Origin: Chloroflexota bacterium
GTDB taxonomy: Bacteria; Chloroflexota; Anaerolineae; Caldilineales; Caldilineaceae
DNA: 64,000 nt
Direction: 5' to 3'
Assembly: GCA_016861025.1 (NCBI GenBank)
Contig: BOKO01000001.1
Location: 545,335 to 609,334 of the forward strand
Shown here one piece after another: positions 50,224 through 61,337 of the stretch (the stretch's first letter is position 1; each line of letters opens with the position of its first letter). The position numbers were made by a program, and so were the translations under genes. The notes beneath the pieces are model-generated. The model was given only the letters and a program-made list of their open reading frames with translations, did not search any database and was not told the DNA's origin.

Positions 50224-52766
50224 GGTGTGGCTCCCTCCTGAAAGGCTTCTTCTGTGCTCTCGGCTTCAACATTGCCCCCTCCGACGTTCTCACTCTCTCC
50301 AGGCGCCGCAAAGGGCGTGGAAGGCGCAGGCTCATCGGGCGGTGTGGGCGTCGCGGCTGGCGTCGGCTCCGGCGTTGGCACGACAATCCCGGTATTGGCG
50401 GCGTCGGCTTCCAGCGCGGCGTACATCTGACTGACAGCTTCGGCTGGTGCGGCGCCATCGACCAACACGCTGGTGTACGCCTGGTCGCCGAGAGCGAAGA
50501 CGCTGTCGAGCCATGATTGATATTGAACCAATGTTGCAAACTGAAGCTGTTCCGCCATGCGCACCACATTGGGGTTGCGGTCGAGCAGCACTGCGCTGTT
50601 TGCGGGCAGGATGCGGTGGGCTAACAAAAGATCGCTTTGCGCCTGAACACTGGCGACATAAGACAGAAATAGCTCAGCCAGCAGCATCTGTTGGGAGCTG
50701 AGCCCATCCACCAATGCCAGACCGCGCACCGATGCCAGGGGCCGGCCGGGCCCGGCCGGCCCCTGTGGGAAGAGCGCCACGCTGAGCGAGACGCTGCCAA
50801 ATTGCGAGAGCAGTTCGTTCAGACGCAGCGAAGACCCTATCAGATAGGCGCTCTGGCGTGTAAGAAACTGTTCAAGCGCCTCGTTGCGATCCGGGGTCGT
50901 GCGAATGCCAAAACTCTGCTGCGACTCCTGCAGCCAAGTCAGCCAGTCGGTTAACGCAGTGGGCGACAGAGCAAACTGGCCGGCGTCGGTGAAGAGCCGG
51001 CCGCCAAATGCACCGACGCCCCAATATCCATACTCAAACGATGCGTCGAGCACCACAGGGACGCCGCCTTGCGCCTGTGCGCGCAGGTCGGCGAGCGTGC
51101 CGCTGGCGTCGTTGATTAGTCCTCTATTATGGTAAAGCGTCTGCATGTCGATCAAGATCGGCGCGCCATAGAGTTCATTACCGACGCGCATCGCAGTTGC
51201 AGCGATCGGCCGCATCTGCTGCACCAGCGTTGGGTCGAGCACGGCGGCGATCGGTGCAATCATGCCCTGATCCATCAACCCGCGCAGGTCGCGATGATGA
51301 ACAAACATGAGGTCAACGCCGCCAAGATCGCCGCCCTCTGTGACAATCTGCGCAAATTGAGCAGGCGAGATCGTCTGGATCGTTGTGCGAACGCCGGGAC
51401 AGACGTCGGAAAAATTGTCGACCAGTGTACGCAGTACGATCAGCAACTCGCTGGAATCGGGCGTCAGCACCGTCAGTTCACCCTGTTCGATGCAGGTGTT
51501 GGCGACAATCTGCGACCCAGGGAAGCCAAACTCTTCGAGCAACGTGACTTGTGCAGCAATGGCCGCTTCAGTTGCGCTTGCCATCCCTGTCATTGTGCGA
51601 TTATAGGCGGTGGCGAGCACGCCGAACGCCTCCTGGATTTCGGCGTCGTTGAAATAGGGGATGGCGGTGCGCGCCTGGGCTGTGACCGTAGCGATATGTG
51701 GATAAAGTCCTTCTGAAATGCGCGTGCGCGTGTTGGCTGGAACAATATTGGCCTCGCGCATCAGCGCCGCCTGCTGGTCGCTGCTGGAGATGAACCGCGC
51801 CAGATCGAGTGACAACTCGATCTGATGCTCAGATGACACAGCATTGATTAACAACGCCGAGGTGGTCAACAAGGGGCCGGCGCCGCCGGCCGGTCCCGAA
51901 GGCAACTGCGCCACTCCTAGATCGGCGCCAAACACCTCGTTCAACATGTTGAGTTCGTAGGAATGCCCTACATAATAGGGGATGTCGCCGCGCAGGAAGC
52001 GTTCGCGCAACGCTGGCGTATTGTCGTCGATGATGAAGCCGGGGATGTCGCGCACCTGCTCCATCCAGGTCAACCAGTTGGCGATGCCGCCCGTTGTATC
52101 CTGTGGATTGCCTTCAGCGTCGAAGAGGTCTACGCCAAATGTGCGCGCGCTCCATACGGCGTCGGTGAATTGACTGTTCATGAGCACGCGCTGACCGCTG
52201 CTGGCTTCTTGCATCAACTGGTCAACGGTGGCGGCAGGGCGTTCGATTAACTGACGATTGAAGTAGAGCACCTGTGTGTCGATCGCCATAGGCAACCCAT
52301 AGAGGCGCCCCTTGTAGTAGAGGGTGCGCAGCGCAACGCTCAAGAAGCGCGCTGAAACATCTTCGGACACACGGTCGTCGAGCGGGACTAACGAGCTTGC
52401 CTCCGCCAACATGCGCACATTGGCGCTGTTTGACAGCAATAAATTGGGGCCAAGCCCAGAGCGCACGCTCCGAATGAACGCCTCCTCCATCGTCGGCCCC
52501 TGCGGCTGGACAATGATTTCGACGCCAGGGTTTGCGCGGCGATAGCGATCAAGCACGTTCTCCAGCGCCGTTGCCTCTGGCTCAGTTAGGTTGTGCCAGA
52601 GCAGAATGGCGTTGCGTGGAAAAAGACGCCCTTCGCGTCCAGCGTCTTGTGCAGAACAGGCGAGCAACGTCGTTGAGAAGAATGCGAGCAAAACAATCGA
52701 TGCTGCCACACGCACCCTCTGCTGTGCGATACGCCGTAGGAGGGTGATTGTCTGAGTAACTGCCAT
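50220..52766 (-). CDS. Lipoprotein with two tandem solute-binding-protein modules
   Basis: An 848-residue lipoprotein (lipid attachment Cys37 in STTLLACSAQD) containing two successive MalE-type binding modules, ~residues 50-400 and ~425-775, then a Pro/Thr/Glu-rich tail of ~55 residues. Homology between the halves is visible in parallel segments. GLPMAIDTQVLYFNRQLIER in module 1 matches GAPILIDMQTLYHNRGLIND in module 2. LPSGPAGGAGPL matches FPQGPAGPGRPL, and NIVPANT matches RILPANS. Normal binding proteins have one module and sit beside permeases. This gene is instead coupled to an MscS channel. The ligand is unknown. ATG 52764-52766 lies directly behind a strong promoter, and no Shine-Dalgarno is visible. 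An ATG six codons upstream would lie within the promoter. Confidence 0.85.
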   Translation of the reverse strand: MAVTQTITLLRRIAQQRVRVAASIVLLAFFSTTLLACSAQDAGREGRLFPRNAILLWHNLTEPEATALENVLDRYRRANPGVEIIVQPQGPTMEEAFIRSVRSGLGPNLLLSNSANVRMLAEASSLVPLDDRVSEDVSARFLSVALRTLYYKGRLYGLPMAIDTQVLYFNRQLIERPAATVDQLMQEASSGQRVLMNSQFTDAVWSARTFGVDLFDAEGNPQDTTGGIANWLTWMEQVRDIPGFIIDDNTPALRERFLRGDIPYYVGHSYELNMLNEVFGADLGVAQLPSGPAGGAGPLLTTSALLINAVSSEHQIELSLDLARFISSSDQQAALMREANIVPANTRTRISEGLYPHIATVTAQARTAIPYFNDAEIQEAFGVLATAYNRTMTGMASATEAAIAAQVTLLEEFGFPGSQIVANTCIEQGELTVLTPDSSELLIVLRTLVDNFSDVCPGVRTTIQTISPAQFAQIVTEGGDLGGVDLMFVHHRDLRGLMDQGMIAPIAAVLDPTLVQQMRPIAATAMRVGNELYGAPILIDMQTLYHNRGLINDASGTLADLRAQAQGGVPVVLDASFEYGYWGVGAFGGRLFTDAGQFALSPTALTDWLTWLQESQQSFGIRTTPDRNEALEQFLTRQSAYLIGSSLRLNELLSQFGSVSLSVALFPQGPAGPGRPLASVRGLALVDGLSSQQMLLAELFLSYVASVQAQSDLLLAHRILPANSAVLLDRNPNVVRMAEQLQFATLVQYQSWLDSVFALGDQAYTSVLVDGAAPAEAVSQMYAALEADAANTGIVVPTPEPTPAATPTPPDEPAPSTPFAAPGESENVGGGNVEAESTEEAFQEGATP

Positions 52767-52775
52767 AAGTATCGG

Positions 52776-52804
52776 ATTATACATGGGATCGCATCGATCG
52801 ACAA
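52776..52804 (-). promoter_or_regulatory. Promoter giving a near-leaderless mRNA for the double binding protein
   Basis: On the minus strand, -35 TTGTCG (52799-52804), exactly 17 bases, then -10 TATAAT (52776-52781). Transcription should begin only about three to five bases before ATG 52766. This fits the missing ribosome-binding site. Confidence 0.65.
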
Positions 52805-52823
52805 TTTTGCGCGTGCACCCAGA

Positions 52824-54503
<1,680 letters not shown>

Positions 54504-54674
54504 TGTGGTCACTTTCATTTGCTTCTTTTGTCGTTTGCAATTTTATCCGCCTATTCTACCAAAGCAGAGACTCTGCGCCGTATTCTCATTTTCTGCAACT
54601 TGCCAAAACGTCGATTCGCATATACGCTATGGTGGATACTATCGACCGCTTGCCTCACAGACAGGGAGGACACT

Positions 54675-56381
54675 ATGCAGCGCAAAAGCCTTGCCCTGGT
54701 GGCCATTGCTTTTACTTTACTCACGATTTTTCTGCTTCAGATGTCGGTGACGCAGGCCGCCGCGCAACAGCAAGGCGTGACGCCAGTGACGCCTGATGAA
54801 CCGGTCTTGCTTGACCAGCCGATCCGCATCAAAATCAGGCAGACGATTCCATTCACGATTTCGTTGTTGCCGGCCGTTGAGATCACCGCCACCGAGACGC
54901 TTACCGAAGCTGAAGTCGAACTCGGTGCGACAACAGAGGTGACTGCAAGCCTTGTCCTGACGACGCCTGTTGCCGAGGAGCCTGTGGCCGGCGCAACCGA
55001 ATCGGTGACGCCCACCCTTGCGCCGTTGCTGGCAACCGATGAATTGACTGTCACAGAGGCGTTGACTGCGCCAGTTGTGCTTGCCAGCGTGCCCGTGACG
55101 CTGCAGATCGAGTTGAACCTGGTCATCACCCAGACATTGACGACAACGGTTCCAGCTTCAGCGACGATCGAGCTGAGCGAAGTCGAGACGCAGACTGTGC
55201 CGATCGAAGTCGTGATCGCTGCGCTCGAGGATGGTGAAGCGGTTGTCGAGATTGTCTTACCCGAGGAGTTGACGGCGACGCCGACGATCACGCCAACAGA
55301 AGAAGTGACGGCAACCGAAACCGTGACGGAGACTGTCGCCACACCACAGGCGGATCTGGCGCCTTCCATAAACGGTGTGCCGTTGATCAACACAACCGTG
55401 ACGGAGAACGCCAATCTGCGCGCGGGGCCGGGCACCACTTTCGCCATTGTCGGTCAGGCGACGGCCGGTCAGCCGGTGCAGATCGCCGCTGTGAGCGAGG
55501 ATGGCGGCTGGTATCTGCTAGGCTCCGGCGCCTGGATCGCAAATTTCCTGGTCGCCGCCCCACCGGCCACCCCGCCGGTGGTCAACGACCAGATTTTGGA
55601 AGCCGTGACCGGACAGGCGCCAGCGCAGGCAACGCCTGAAGCGCCGGCTGTCACCGGCCCCGTCACGCCGACTGTGACCGTAGATGCGAATCTGCGCGCC
55701 GGCCCTGGCACTGAATTTGCGCTGCTCGGCGGCACGGTCACCGGTCAGGAGATCAACATAGTTGGGCGCAACGCCGACGGCACGTGGTTCTTGCTTGACA
55801 ATGGCGGGTGGGTCTTTGGCGCATTGGTGGCGAATCCGCCGCCGCTGGCAAGCGTGCCGGTCGTCAACAATGACGGCACGCCTGTTGAACAGCCGGCGGA
55901 GCAGCCCGCAGCCGCCCCCGAAACGCCTGTTGGTCTCGGCGGGCTGCTGCCGACGCCGACCCCGCAGCCACAGACGCAACCACCGGACCCGGCGCTCACC
56001 GCGTATTTGACGTCGGCGCTGGAGCTTGTGCGTCAGTTCGATCTCGTGCAAAACAATATCGATGGATTGCTGCGCGAAGCGAGCGCCAACACAGCGCTGT
56101 TGAGCGATGCTGCATGGACGACGCGCCTCAACGCTGCGTTGACGCTGTTACGGCGCACCAGCGCCAGCGTCGGCGAGCTGACCGTCCCTCCAGGCGCGGC
56201 TGCAATCCAAACGCAGCTGGAAACGGCGGCGCTCAACTACACGCAGGCCGCCAACGCGTTGGCGCGTGCAGTGCAGGCTGGCAACGCTACCCAGTTGGCT
56301 GAAGCCGACGCACTGGTCAGCGCCGCCATCTCCAGCCTGGCCGTCGCCGAAACAGCGATTTTGCAGGCGCAGGGTCAATAG
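54675..56381 (+). CDS. Secreted Thr/Val-rich protein with two SH3b domains
   Basis: A 568-residue exported protein. The signal peptide MQRKSLALVAIAFTLLTIFL is cleaved near QAAAQ. Residues ~35-235 are a Thr/Val/Glu-rich, repetitive, probably extended region (many TETVT/TPT stretches). Two bacterial SH3 domains follow at ~238-292 (ENANLRAGPGTTFAIVG) and ~332-386 (DANLRAGPGTEFALLG). A Pro-rich linker leads to an alpha-helical C-terminal domain (~435-568). SH3b domains often bind cell-wall peptide or glycan. There is no membrane anchor or sortase motif. ATG 54675 with GGGAGGA upstream. The much longer upstream open frame is only the antisense of ettA. Confidence 0.88.
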   Translation: MQRKSLALVAIAFTLLTIFLLQMSVTQAAAQQQGVTPVTPDEPVLLDQPIRIKIRQTIPFTISLLPAVEITATETLTEAEVELGATTEVTASLVLTTPVAEEPVAGATESVTPTLAPLLATDELTVTEALTAPVVLASVPVTLQIELNLVITQTLTTTVPASATIELSEVETQTVPIEVVIAALEDGEAVVEIVLPEELTATPTITPTEEVTATETVTETVATPQADLAPSINGVPLINTTVTENANLRAGPGTTFAIVGQATAGQPVQIAAVSEDGGWYLLGSGAWIANFLVAAPPATPPVVNDQILEAVTGQAPAQATPEAPAVTGPVTPTVTVDANLRAGPGTEFALLGGTVTGQEINIVGRNADGTWFLLDNGGWVFGALVANPPPLASVPVVNNDGTPVEQPAEQPAAAPETPVGLGGLLPTPTPQPQTQPPDPALTAYLTSALELVRQFDLVQNNIDGLLREASANTALLSDAAWTTRLNAALTLLRRTSASVGELTVPPGAAAIQTQLETAALNYTQAANALARAVQAGNATQLAEADALVSAAISSLAVAETAILQAQGQ

Positions 56382-56407
56382 TCTCGCCCACCAGGTGAAT
56401 AATCGAC

Positions 56408-56456
56408 GACGCCTTCCCGAAAGCATTCCATTTCCGGGAAGGCGTCTTATTTTTAT
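56408..56456 (+). terminator. Rho-independent terminator of the SH3b protein gene
   Basis: GACGCCTTCCCG (56408-56419) pairs with CGGGAAGGCGTC (56435-56446), extended by AAA/TTT, then TTATTTTTA follows. It lies 27 bases after the stop. Confidence 0.85.
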
Positions 56457-56458
56457 CG

Positions 56459-56805
56459 TTAGTCGAGATAAATCATTTTGCGCGTCATTCCGCCGTCCAC
56501 GACGAAGTTCTGCCCGGTGATGAACCCCGACACTGTAGAGAGCAGAAATGCAGCCATCGCTGCAATTCTGCCACCATACGCATTACGGCTGTTTCATCGG
56601 ACACATCCGTCTGAACAAAGCGCAGCTCGCCCAGCCCAGCATATTCGGCGACGGTCTCGGCGCCTGCTTCGGCGTCGCTGTCAGCCATAAGCACCGCTGC
56701 GTCCAGGCTGAGCAAGCGCCTGGCGACGCCCTTGCCGATCCCCTGCGCGCCGCCCGTGACAATGATCGTCTTTCCGCGTAAATCGTTCATCATATTGTCG
56801 CTCAT
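56459..56805 (-). pseudogene. SDR-family dehydrogenase gene with internal deletion and frameshift
   Basis: The gene keeps a good ribosome site (AAGGAGG) and an intact first ~78 residues with KTIIVTGGAQGIGKGVARRL, the NAD-binding motif. It then jumps in another frame directly to the SDR C-terminus (FITGQNFVVDGGMTRKMIYL) ending at TAA 56459-56461. About 130-140 middle residues, including the catalytic Ser and Y-x-x-x-K, are missing. The frame that stays open runs 106 codons and ends in unrelated residues. It cannot be an active SDR. It is probably a recent decay, because both ends are well preserved. Confidence 0.85.
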
Positions 56806-56919
56806 GACGTTATCCTCCTTGCATCACGCCAACCTTACAAAAAGAATACATCATTTGCCGGTTGTTCCCATCGCCCAAAGCCGGCTATACTGTTGGCGGA
56901 TGGGTTAATGGGTGCAAGG

Positions 56920-56950
<31 letters not shown>

Positions 56951-56992
56951 AATGTAGGGGCGTCAGCAAAGGCTGGCGCCTCTACATTTTTT
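56951..56992 (+). terminator. Hairpin with T-run at the end of the alpha-mannosidase gene
   Basis: AATGTAGGGGCGTCAGC (56951-56967) is complementary at 15 of 17 positions to GCTGGCGCCTCTACATT (56972-56988), followed by six T on the plus strand. The mannosidase stop (minus strand) is inside its right arm. No intact plus-strand gene ends here, so it may be a repeat-derived hairpin and not a dedicated terminator. Confidence 0.45.
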
Positions 56993-59465
56993 CCTCCAGC
57001 AGGTTCACCGCACGCAATTCGCCCGATGCGCGGTCGATTCGGCAGGTGTACACCTCCAACGCGCCAAGCGTGATCTCCTGGTCGACGTTGAGCGAGGAGA
57101 GGTGCAGCCGTGTGCGCTGGTGCGTAGTCGTCGGGTTGAAGAGGCGGACGATGATGGCGTCGCCGTCTTCAGCGCGTTTGAGCGCCGTCAACTGCACAGC
57201 ATCGCCGTCGAGCGTGACGAGCGCGTGTGGCGTCTCTGCGCCGCCGACTGGGAAGAAGGAAAGCGTCATCGGCGTCTCGTTGCACACCAGCGCCTCGCGG
57301 TCGATGCACGTAAGCCGTTCAGCAACGGGACCGGCGTTTAGCCAAAATCGGAACAGCCGTTCGCCTTGATCGATGCGCGGCGTATAGCGATCTTGCGGCG
57401 TGATCGGGCGGTCGAAGATCGGGTGTCCTGCATAGGATGGCGAACGCAAGAGCGACAGCCGCACCTCGCCATGACAGAAGTCGGAGCCGTAGACGCCGTC
57501 GTTGATGATCGTCAGCGCCAGATTGCGGTTGGAATCGACGACGGCCACCCATTTCTGCGCCACTGCTTCGTCGCCGTTGCCCGGCAGTGTGTCGATGCCG
57601 TAAGCCACCTGACCGATATAGTCGCCCGCCGTCGCTGGCGTCGGAAAGGAGAGCTTGAGCATACGGTCGCGCTCCTGCCAGTGGACGCGCACCTCGATTT
57701 CGATGGTGGTTCCCTGTTTTGGCAGCTTGTAACGCAGCACAGCTATCGATGCCCCATAGCCAAGCACCGCTTCGACCACGGTGCGCACCGCGCCGTCTTC
57801 GATCACGCGCACTGCGGGCAGCGCCGGGTTGAGCACGCCAGAGATGCGCGCCGCCTCGTCAGCAGCTAGAAGTCTGAACGCACCGAGCACGTTGCGAAAT
57901 CGTCGCACACGCGTTCCCCATGGGTCGGCGTCGTCGAGCAGCACCAGCGGACAGCAACTGTTGGGCAGCAACATATCGACCCCATGGACGCGGTATACAT
58001 CGAGCAGCCCTGTGCGGCGATTGATCACTGCCTCGATGTCGGGCGTCTCGAAACGAAATATTGCGTCGTCGCTGTGATGAAGCTTCGCTGCGGCGGGCGC
58101 TGTGGCGCTGAAGCGGCAGTCAAAGCGGTTCATCTGCGCAGGCAGAAGTTCAGCGCGAAAGACAACCCGTTTCCGCCAGTCCAGGTTCAAATTGCTCAGC
58201 TCTTGCTCGACCTGCGATGCAAGCGGCTCGTCGCGTCGATAGACCGTTACATCGGTTTCGGCGTCGGCCCAATTCTGGTCAGCAAGCTGGAATTCGCACT
58301 CGACGACGGCATCGATCGGGAACGGGTGTGGGTTGTAGACCAGGATCGGCGTTTCATCCTCTTTGGCGGCGGGTTGACCCTGCGCCAGCGCAAAGAACGC
58401 ACGCGCCTTGACGCGCGCCAGCGTCTCCAGGCCGTGATCGATCAGGCGCAGGGAGGTCTCCTCAACGGGCTGGATCGACGAGCCGGGCAGAATGTCGTGG
58501 AACTGCGCCATCGAGAGGTCGCGCTGTGCGTCGTGCAGCTCCGCCGCCGGATACTTCATGCGCCCTTGCAGCCATGCCGCCGTCGCCATCTTCTCAGTGG
58601 CAAACAGCTCGTTTTCCAGCCGTCGGTGTTTCTGTTTGATGCGGATCATGGATGTGTAGCAGCCGACGCCCCACGGGTTCAGGTCACGGCGACGCACGGG
58701 CAGCGAATTGCGCCGCACTTGAAGCTCGGCGAAGTAGCTTTCTGGCGTCGAATGAACAATCGCCACGTCGCTGCGTTCAACCATCAGCGCCGCCAGATCG
58801 GCCAGGTCTTTGCGCGATGGCCCGCCGCCGTGGTTGCCGACGCCCCACAACATGATGCTTGAAGGCGTTTGCGGCCCGTTGAGGATGAACGATTCCGCCT
58901 TTTCGCGCGCCTTGCCCAACGGCGAATTGTACCAACCATAGGGGCGGTTAACCAGCACCTGCGAGCCGTCGTAGCCCTCCCAGATAAACTCATCATTTTC
59001 CAGCGGACAGTCGGATTGATCGGGGCGACAGACAATATAGCTGTCGTAGCCGCACTTCGCCATGATTTGCACCAGACCGCGTGTGTGGCCGAAGGGGTCG
59101 AAGTTGATGGCTGTGGTGGGGCGAACGTCAAACTTTTCTGCAAAATATCGTCTGCCCTGCAGAATCTGTCGCACAAATGATTCACCGGCAGGCATGTTGC
59201 AATCGGGCTGCAGAAACCAGCCTCCCATAATGTGCCAGCGTCCCTCTTGCACCAGTCGTTGGATGCGTGCAAAGAGCGCCGGCTCATATTCTTCGACCCA
59301 TTGATAGAGCAGCGCTTCATTGTGGTTAAAGATATAGCCATCGAACTCTTCGCATAGGTCGGCGGCGGTGCGGAAGGTGGCGATGGCAGTGGCCGCGCCC
59401 TCTTCCCATTCCCACAACCAGACCGGGTCGATATGGGCGTTGCTGATCAGATGAATGGTGCGCAT
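56982..59465 (-). CDS. GH38-family alpha-mannosidase
   Basis: An 827-residue glycoside hydrolase of family 38, hydrolysing alpha-mannosidic linkages in oligosaccharides. The zinc-binding HxD is in SNAHIDPVWLWEW, the nucleophile Asp123 is in INFDPFGHT, and the later His ligand is in AQFHDILPGSS. The remaining ~450 residues form the beta-sandwich domains of the family. It has no signal peptide, so it is cytoplasmic, acting on imported or internal glycans. The ATG follows GGAG nine bases upstream. It is probably monocistronic and divergent from the class V aminotransferase. Confidence 0.93.
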   Translation of the reverse strand: MRTIHLISNAHIDPVWLWEWEEGAATAIATFRTAADLCEEFDGYIFNHNEALLYQWVEEYEPALFARIQRLVQEGRWHIMGGWFLQPDCNMPAGESFVRQILQGRRYFAEKFDVRPTTAINFDPFGHTRGLVQIMAKCGYDSYIVCRPDQSDCPLENDEFIWEGYDGSQVLVNRPYGWYNSPLGKAREKAESFILNGPQTPSSIMLWGVGNHGGGPSRKDLADLAALMVERSDVAIVHSTPESYFAELQVRRNSLPVRRRDLNPWGVGCYTSMIRIKQKHRRLENELFATEKMATAAWLQGRMKYPAAELHDAQRDLSMAQFHDILPGSSIQPVEETSLRLIDHGLETLARVKARAFFALAQGQPAAKEDETPILVYNPHPFPIDAVVECEFQLADQNWADAETDVTVYRRDEPLASQVEQELSNLNLDWRKRVVFRAELLPAQMNRFDCRFSATAPAAAKLHHSDDAIFRFETPDIEAVINRRTGLLDVYRVHGVDMLLPNSCCPLVLLDDADPWGTRVRRFRNVLGAFRLLAADEAARISGVLNPALPAVRVIEDGAVRTVVEAVLGYGASIAVLRYKLPKQGTTIEIEVRVHWQERDRMLKLSFPTPATAGDYIGQVAYGIDTLPGNGDEAVAQKWVAVVDSNRNLALTIINDGVYGSDFCHGEVRLSLLRSPSYAGHPIFDRPITPQDRYTPRIDQGERLFRFWLNAGPVAERLTCIDREALVCNETPMTLSFFPVGGAETPHALVTLDGDAVQLTALKRAEDGDAIIVRLFNPTTTHQRTRLHLSSLNVDQEITLGALEVYTCRIDRASGELRAVNLLEEKM

Positions 59466-59681
59466 TGGGTGGACTCCAGATGTTTTACTGTTTTACGACG
59501 TTTGGGGTGAATGGATAAGGTCGAAACCAAGATTGCACTGTGAAGAGCACACTGTGTTGATGATGAGAAATTTTCTTTCTGGATTATAGCATGAAATCCA
59601 TCGCCCCTGTTATGATCGACCTGTGCGGCCAAGCCGACGAAAATCACCAATTTTATTTAGTTGTTATCAGAGCAGGGGTGT

Positions 59682-60842
59682 ATGAATCATCTACGTGCGT
59701 TGTTTCAGCTTGATCCCGATGTCATCTATCTCAACCATGGCGCGTTTGGCGCCACGCCGCTTCCGGTTTTTGGGGTCTACCAGGAGTGGCAGCGACGCAT
59801 CGAGCGCCAACCGACGCGATTTTTCTCGCAAGAATCCAGACCGGCGCTGCGTGCTGCGCGGGAGGCGTTGGGCGCGTATGTTGGAGCGCGCGCCGACGAT
59901 CTCGTTTTTGTTCACAACGCCACCTTTGGCGTCAATGTGGCGGCGCGGTCGCTGCCCTTGCAGCCCGGCGATGAGGTGTTGACGACGACGCACGAGTATG
60001 GCGCCTGCAACAATGCCTGGGAGTTTGTCTGCGCCAAGCGCGGTGCAACCTATGTCAAGCAGCCGATCACTCTGCCGATCACAGATGAGGCGCAGATCGT
60101 AGATCAATTCTGGCGCGGCGTCACACCGCGCACGCGTGTGATTTACCTCAGTCATGTCACCTCGCCGACTGCGTTGACTTTGCCGGTGCAGGCGATCTGC
60201 AGGCGTGCGCGCGAGATGGGCATCTACACCGTGATCGACGGTGCACACGCGCCGGGACAGCTCGATCTGAATCTTGACGCGTTGGGCGCCGATATTTACA
60301 CCGGCAACCTGCACAAGTGGCTGTGCGCCCCCAAAGGCGCCGGCTTTCTGTGGGTGCGCGAGGCGGTTCATGCACAGATCGAGCCGTTGGTTGTCGGTTG
60401 GGGCTATGGGCCGGAGCGCGGGTTGTTCGAGGAGAACGACTTTGTCAGCGCAACGCAATGGTTGGGCACCGACGACATCTCCGCCTATTTGAGCGTGCCA
60501 GCCGCCATCGAGTTTCTGGCTGCGCACGACTGGTCAACGGTGCGCGAGCAATGTCATGCGCTGCTCGCAACGGCGCTGGATCGCATCACTGCCATCACGA
60601 GGCTTGCCCCGCCTTATCTGTCGGAGTCGCGACTCTATCACCAGATGGCTGTTGCGCGCATCCCGGCGCAACCCGACATCGCTGCATTCAAACAGCGCCT
60701 GCACAGCGACTATCGTATCGAAGTTCCTTGCTACGCCTGGCAAGGCTATCACTTCATCCGCATTTCGGTGCAGGGCTACAACAGTGCAGAGGATCTGGAT
60801 CGGCTCGTTTGGGCTGTGGAGAAATTGATCGCGGCTGTGTGA
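59682..60842 (+). CDS. Class V aminotransferase-fold PLP enzyme (isopenicillin-N-epimerase/cysteine-desulfurase-like)
   Basis: A 386-residue fold-type I PLP enzyme. The cofactor Lys212 is in TGNLHKWLCAPKGAGFLWV, the ring-stacking region is HNATFGVNVAARSL, DGAHAPGQLDLNL contains the pyridine-N Asp, and the start YLNHGAFGATPLPV is characteristic of this subgroup. It could be a desulfurase, lyase or epimerase; the substrate is unknown. ATG 59682 follows AGGGG. The stop codon is followed immediately and in frame by a transposase remnant. Confidence 0.88.
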   Translation: MNHLRALFQLDPDVIYLNHGAFGATPLPVFGVYQEWQRRIERQPTRFFSQESRPALRAAREALGAYVGARADDLVFVHNATFGVNVAARSLPLQPGDEVLTTTHEYGACNNAWEFVCAKRGATYVKQPITLPITDEAQIVDQFWRGVTPRTRVIYLSHVTSPTALTLPVQAICRRAREMGIYTVIDGAHAPGQLDLNLDALGADIYTGNLHKWLCAPKGAGFLWVREAVHAQIEPLVVGWGYGPERGLFEENDFVSATQWLGTDDISAYLSVPAAIEFLAAHDWSTVREQCHALLATALDRITAITRLAPPYLSESRLYHQMAVARIPAQPDIAAFKQRLHSDYRIEVPCYAWQGYHFIRISVQGYNSAEDLDRLVWAVEKLIAAV

Positions 60843-61337
60843 GGGCCCTGGGCTGACCGCAGCGAACATCGCAAGACCTTCTCCGCCGATGGACTGCCTC
60901 TGTGCGCCGCCGAGTTGCCCATGCCGCTCAAGTCCACCTTCTGGCAGAAGAGCAACTGCCTCGTCCCGCACGAGGTGGGCCGCTACATCTGCCCGCTCGT
61001 GGCACAAACTGGCTCGGCGACCGCCTGTCCGGTCAACCACCCCCATGCCGCCAAGAAAGGCTGCATCTCTTCGCTGCCCACCAGCCCCGGCAATCGGGTT
61101 CGCCATCAGCTTGACCGCCAGAGCCAGGAGTTCAAGCGCATCTACAACCAGCGGTCCGCCTGTGAGCGCATCAACAGTCAGGCGCTCGACCTGGGCATCG
61201 AGCGCCCGCACCTGCGCAATGGTCGTTCGATAGCCAATATCAACACGCTCATCTATGTGCTCATCAACCTGCGGGCGTTGAGGCGCATTCGTGAGCGTCT
61301 GCCGCAACGGGAGGCGGCGCACACTCTGAAGGTCTGA
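60843..61337 (+). pseudogene. Transposase remnant, C-terminal part
   Basis: An open frame of 165 codons begins directly after the aminotransferase stop, in the same frame, and ends at TGA 61337. It reads as the C-terminal part of a DDE transposase: a Cys-containing region (CPVNHPHAAKKGC) then YNQRSACERINSQALDLGIE and RSIANINTLIYVLINLRALR, typical of IS-encoded transposases. The N-terminal catalytic half is absent. Terminal repeats were not identified. It is a decayed insertion. Confidence 0.75.
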
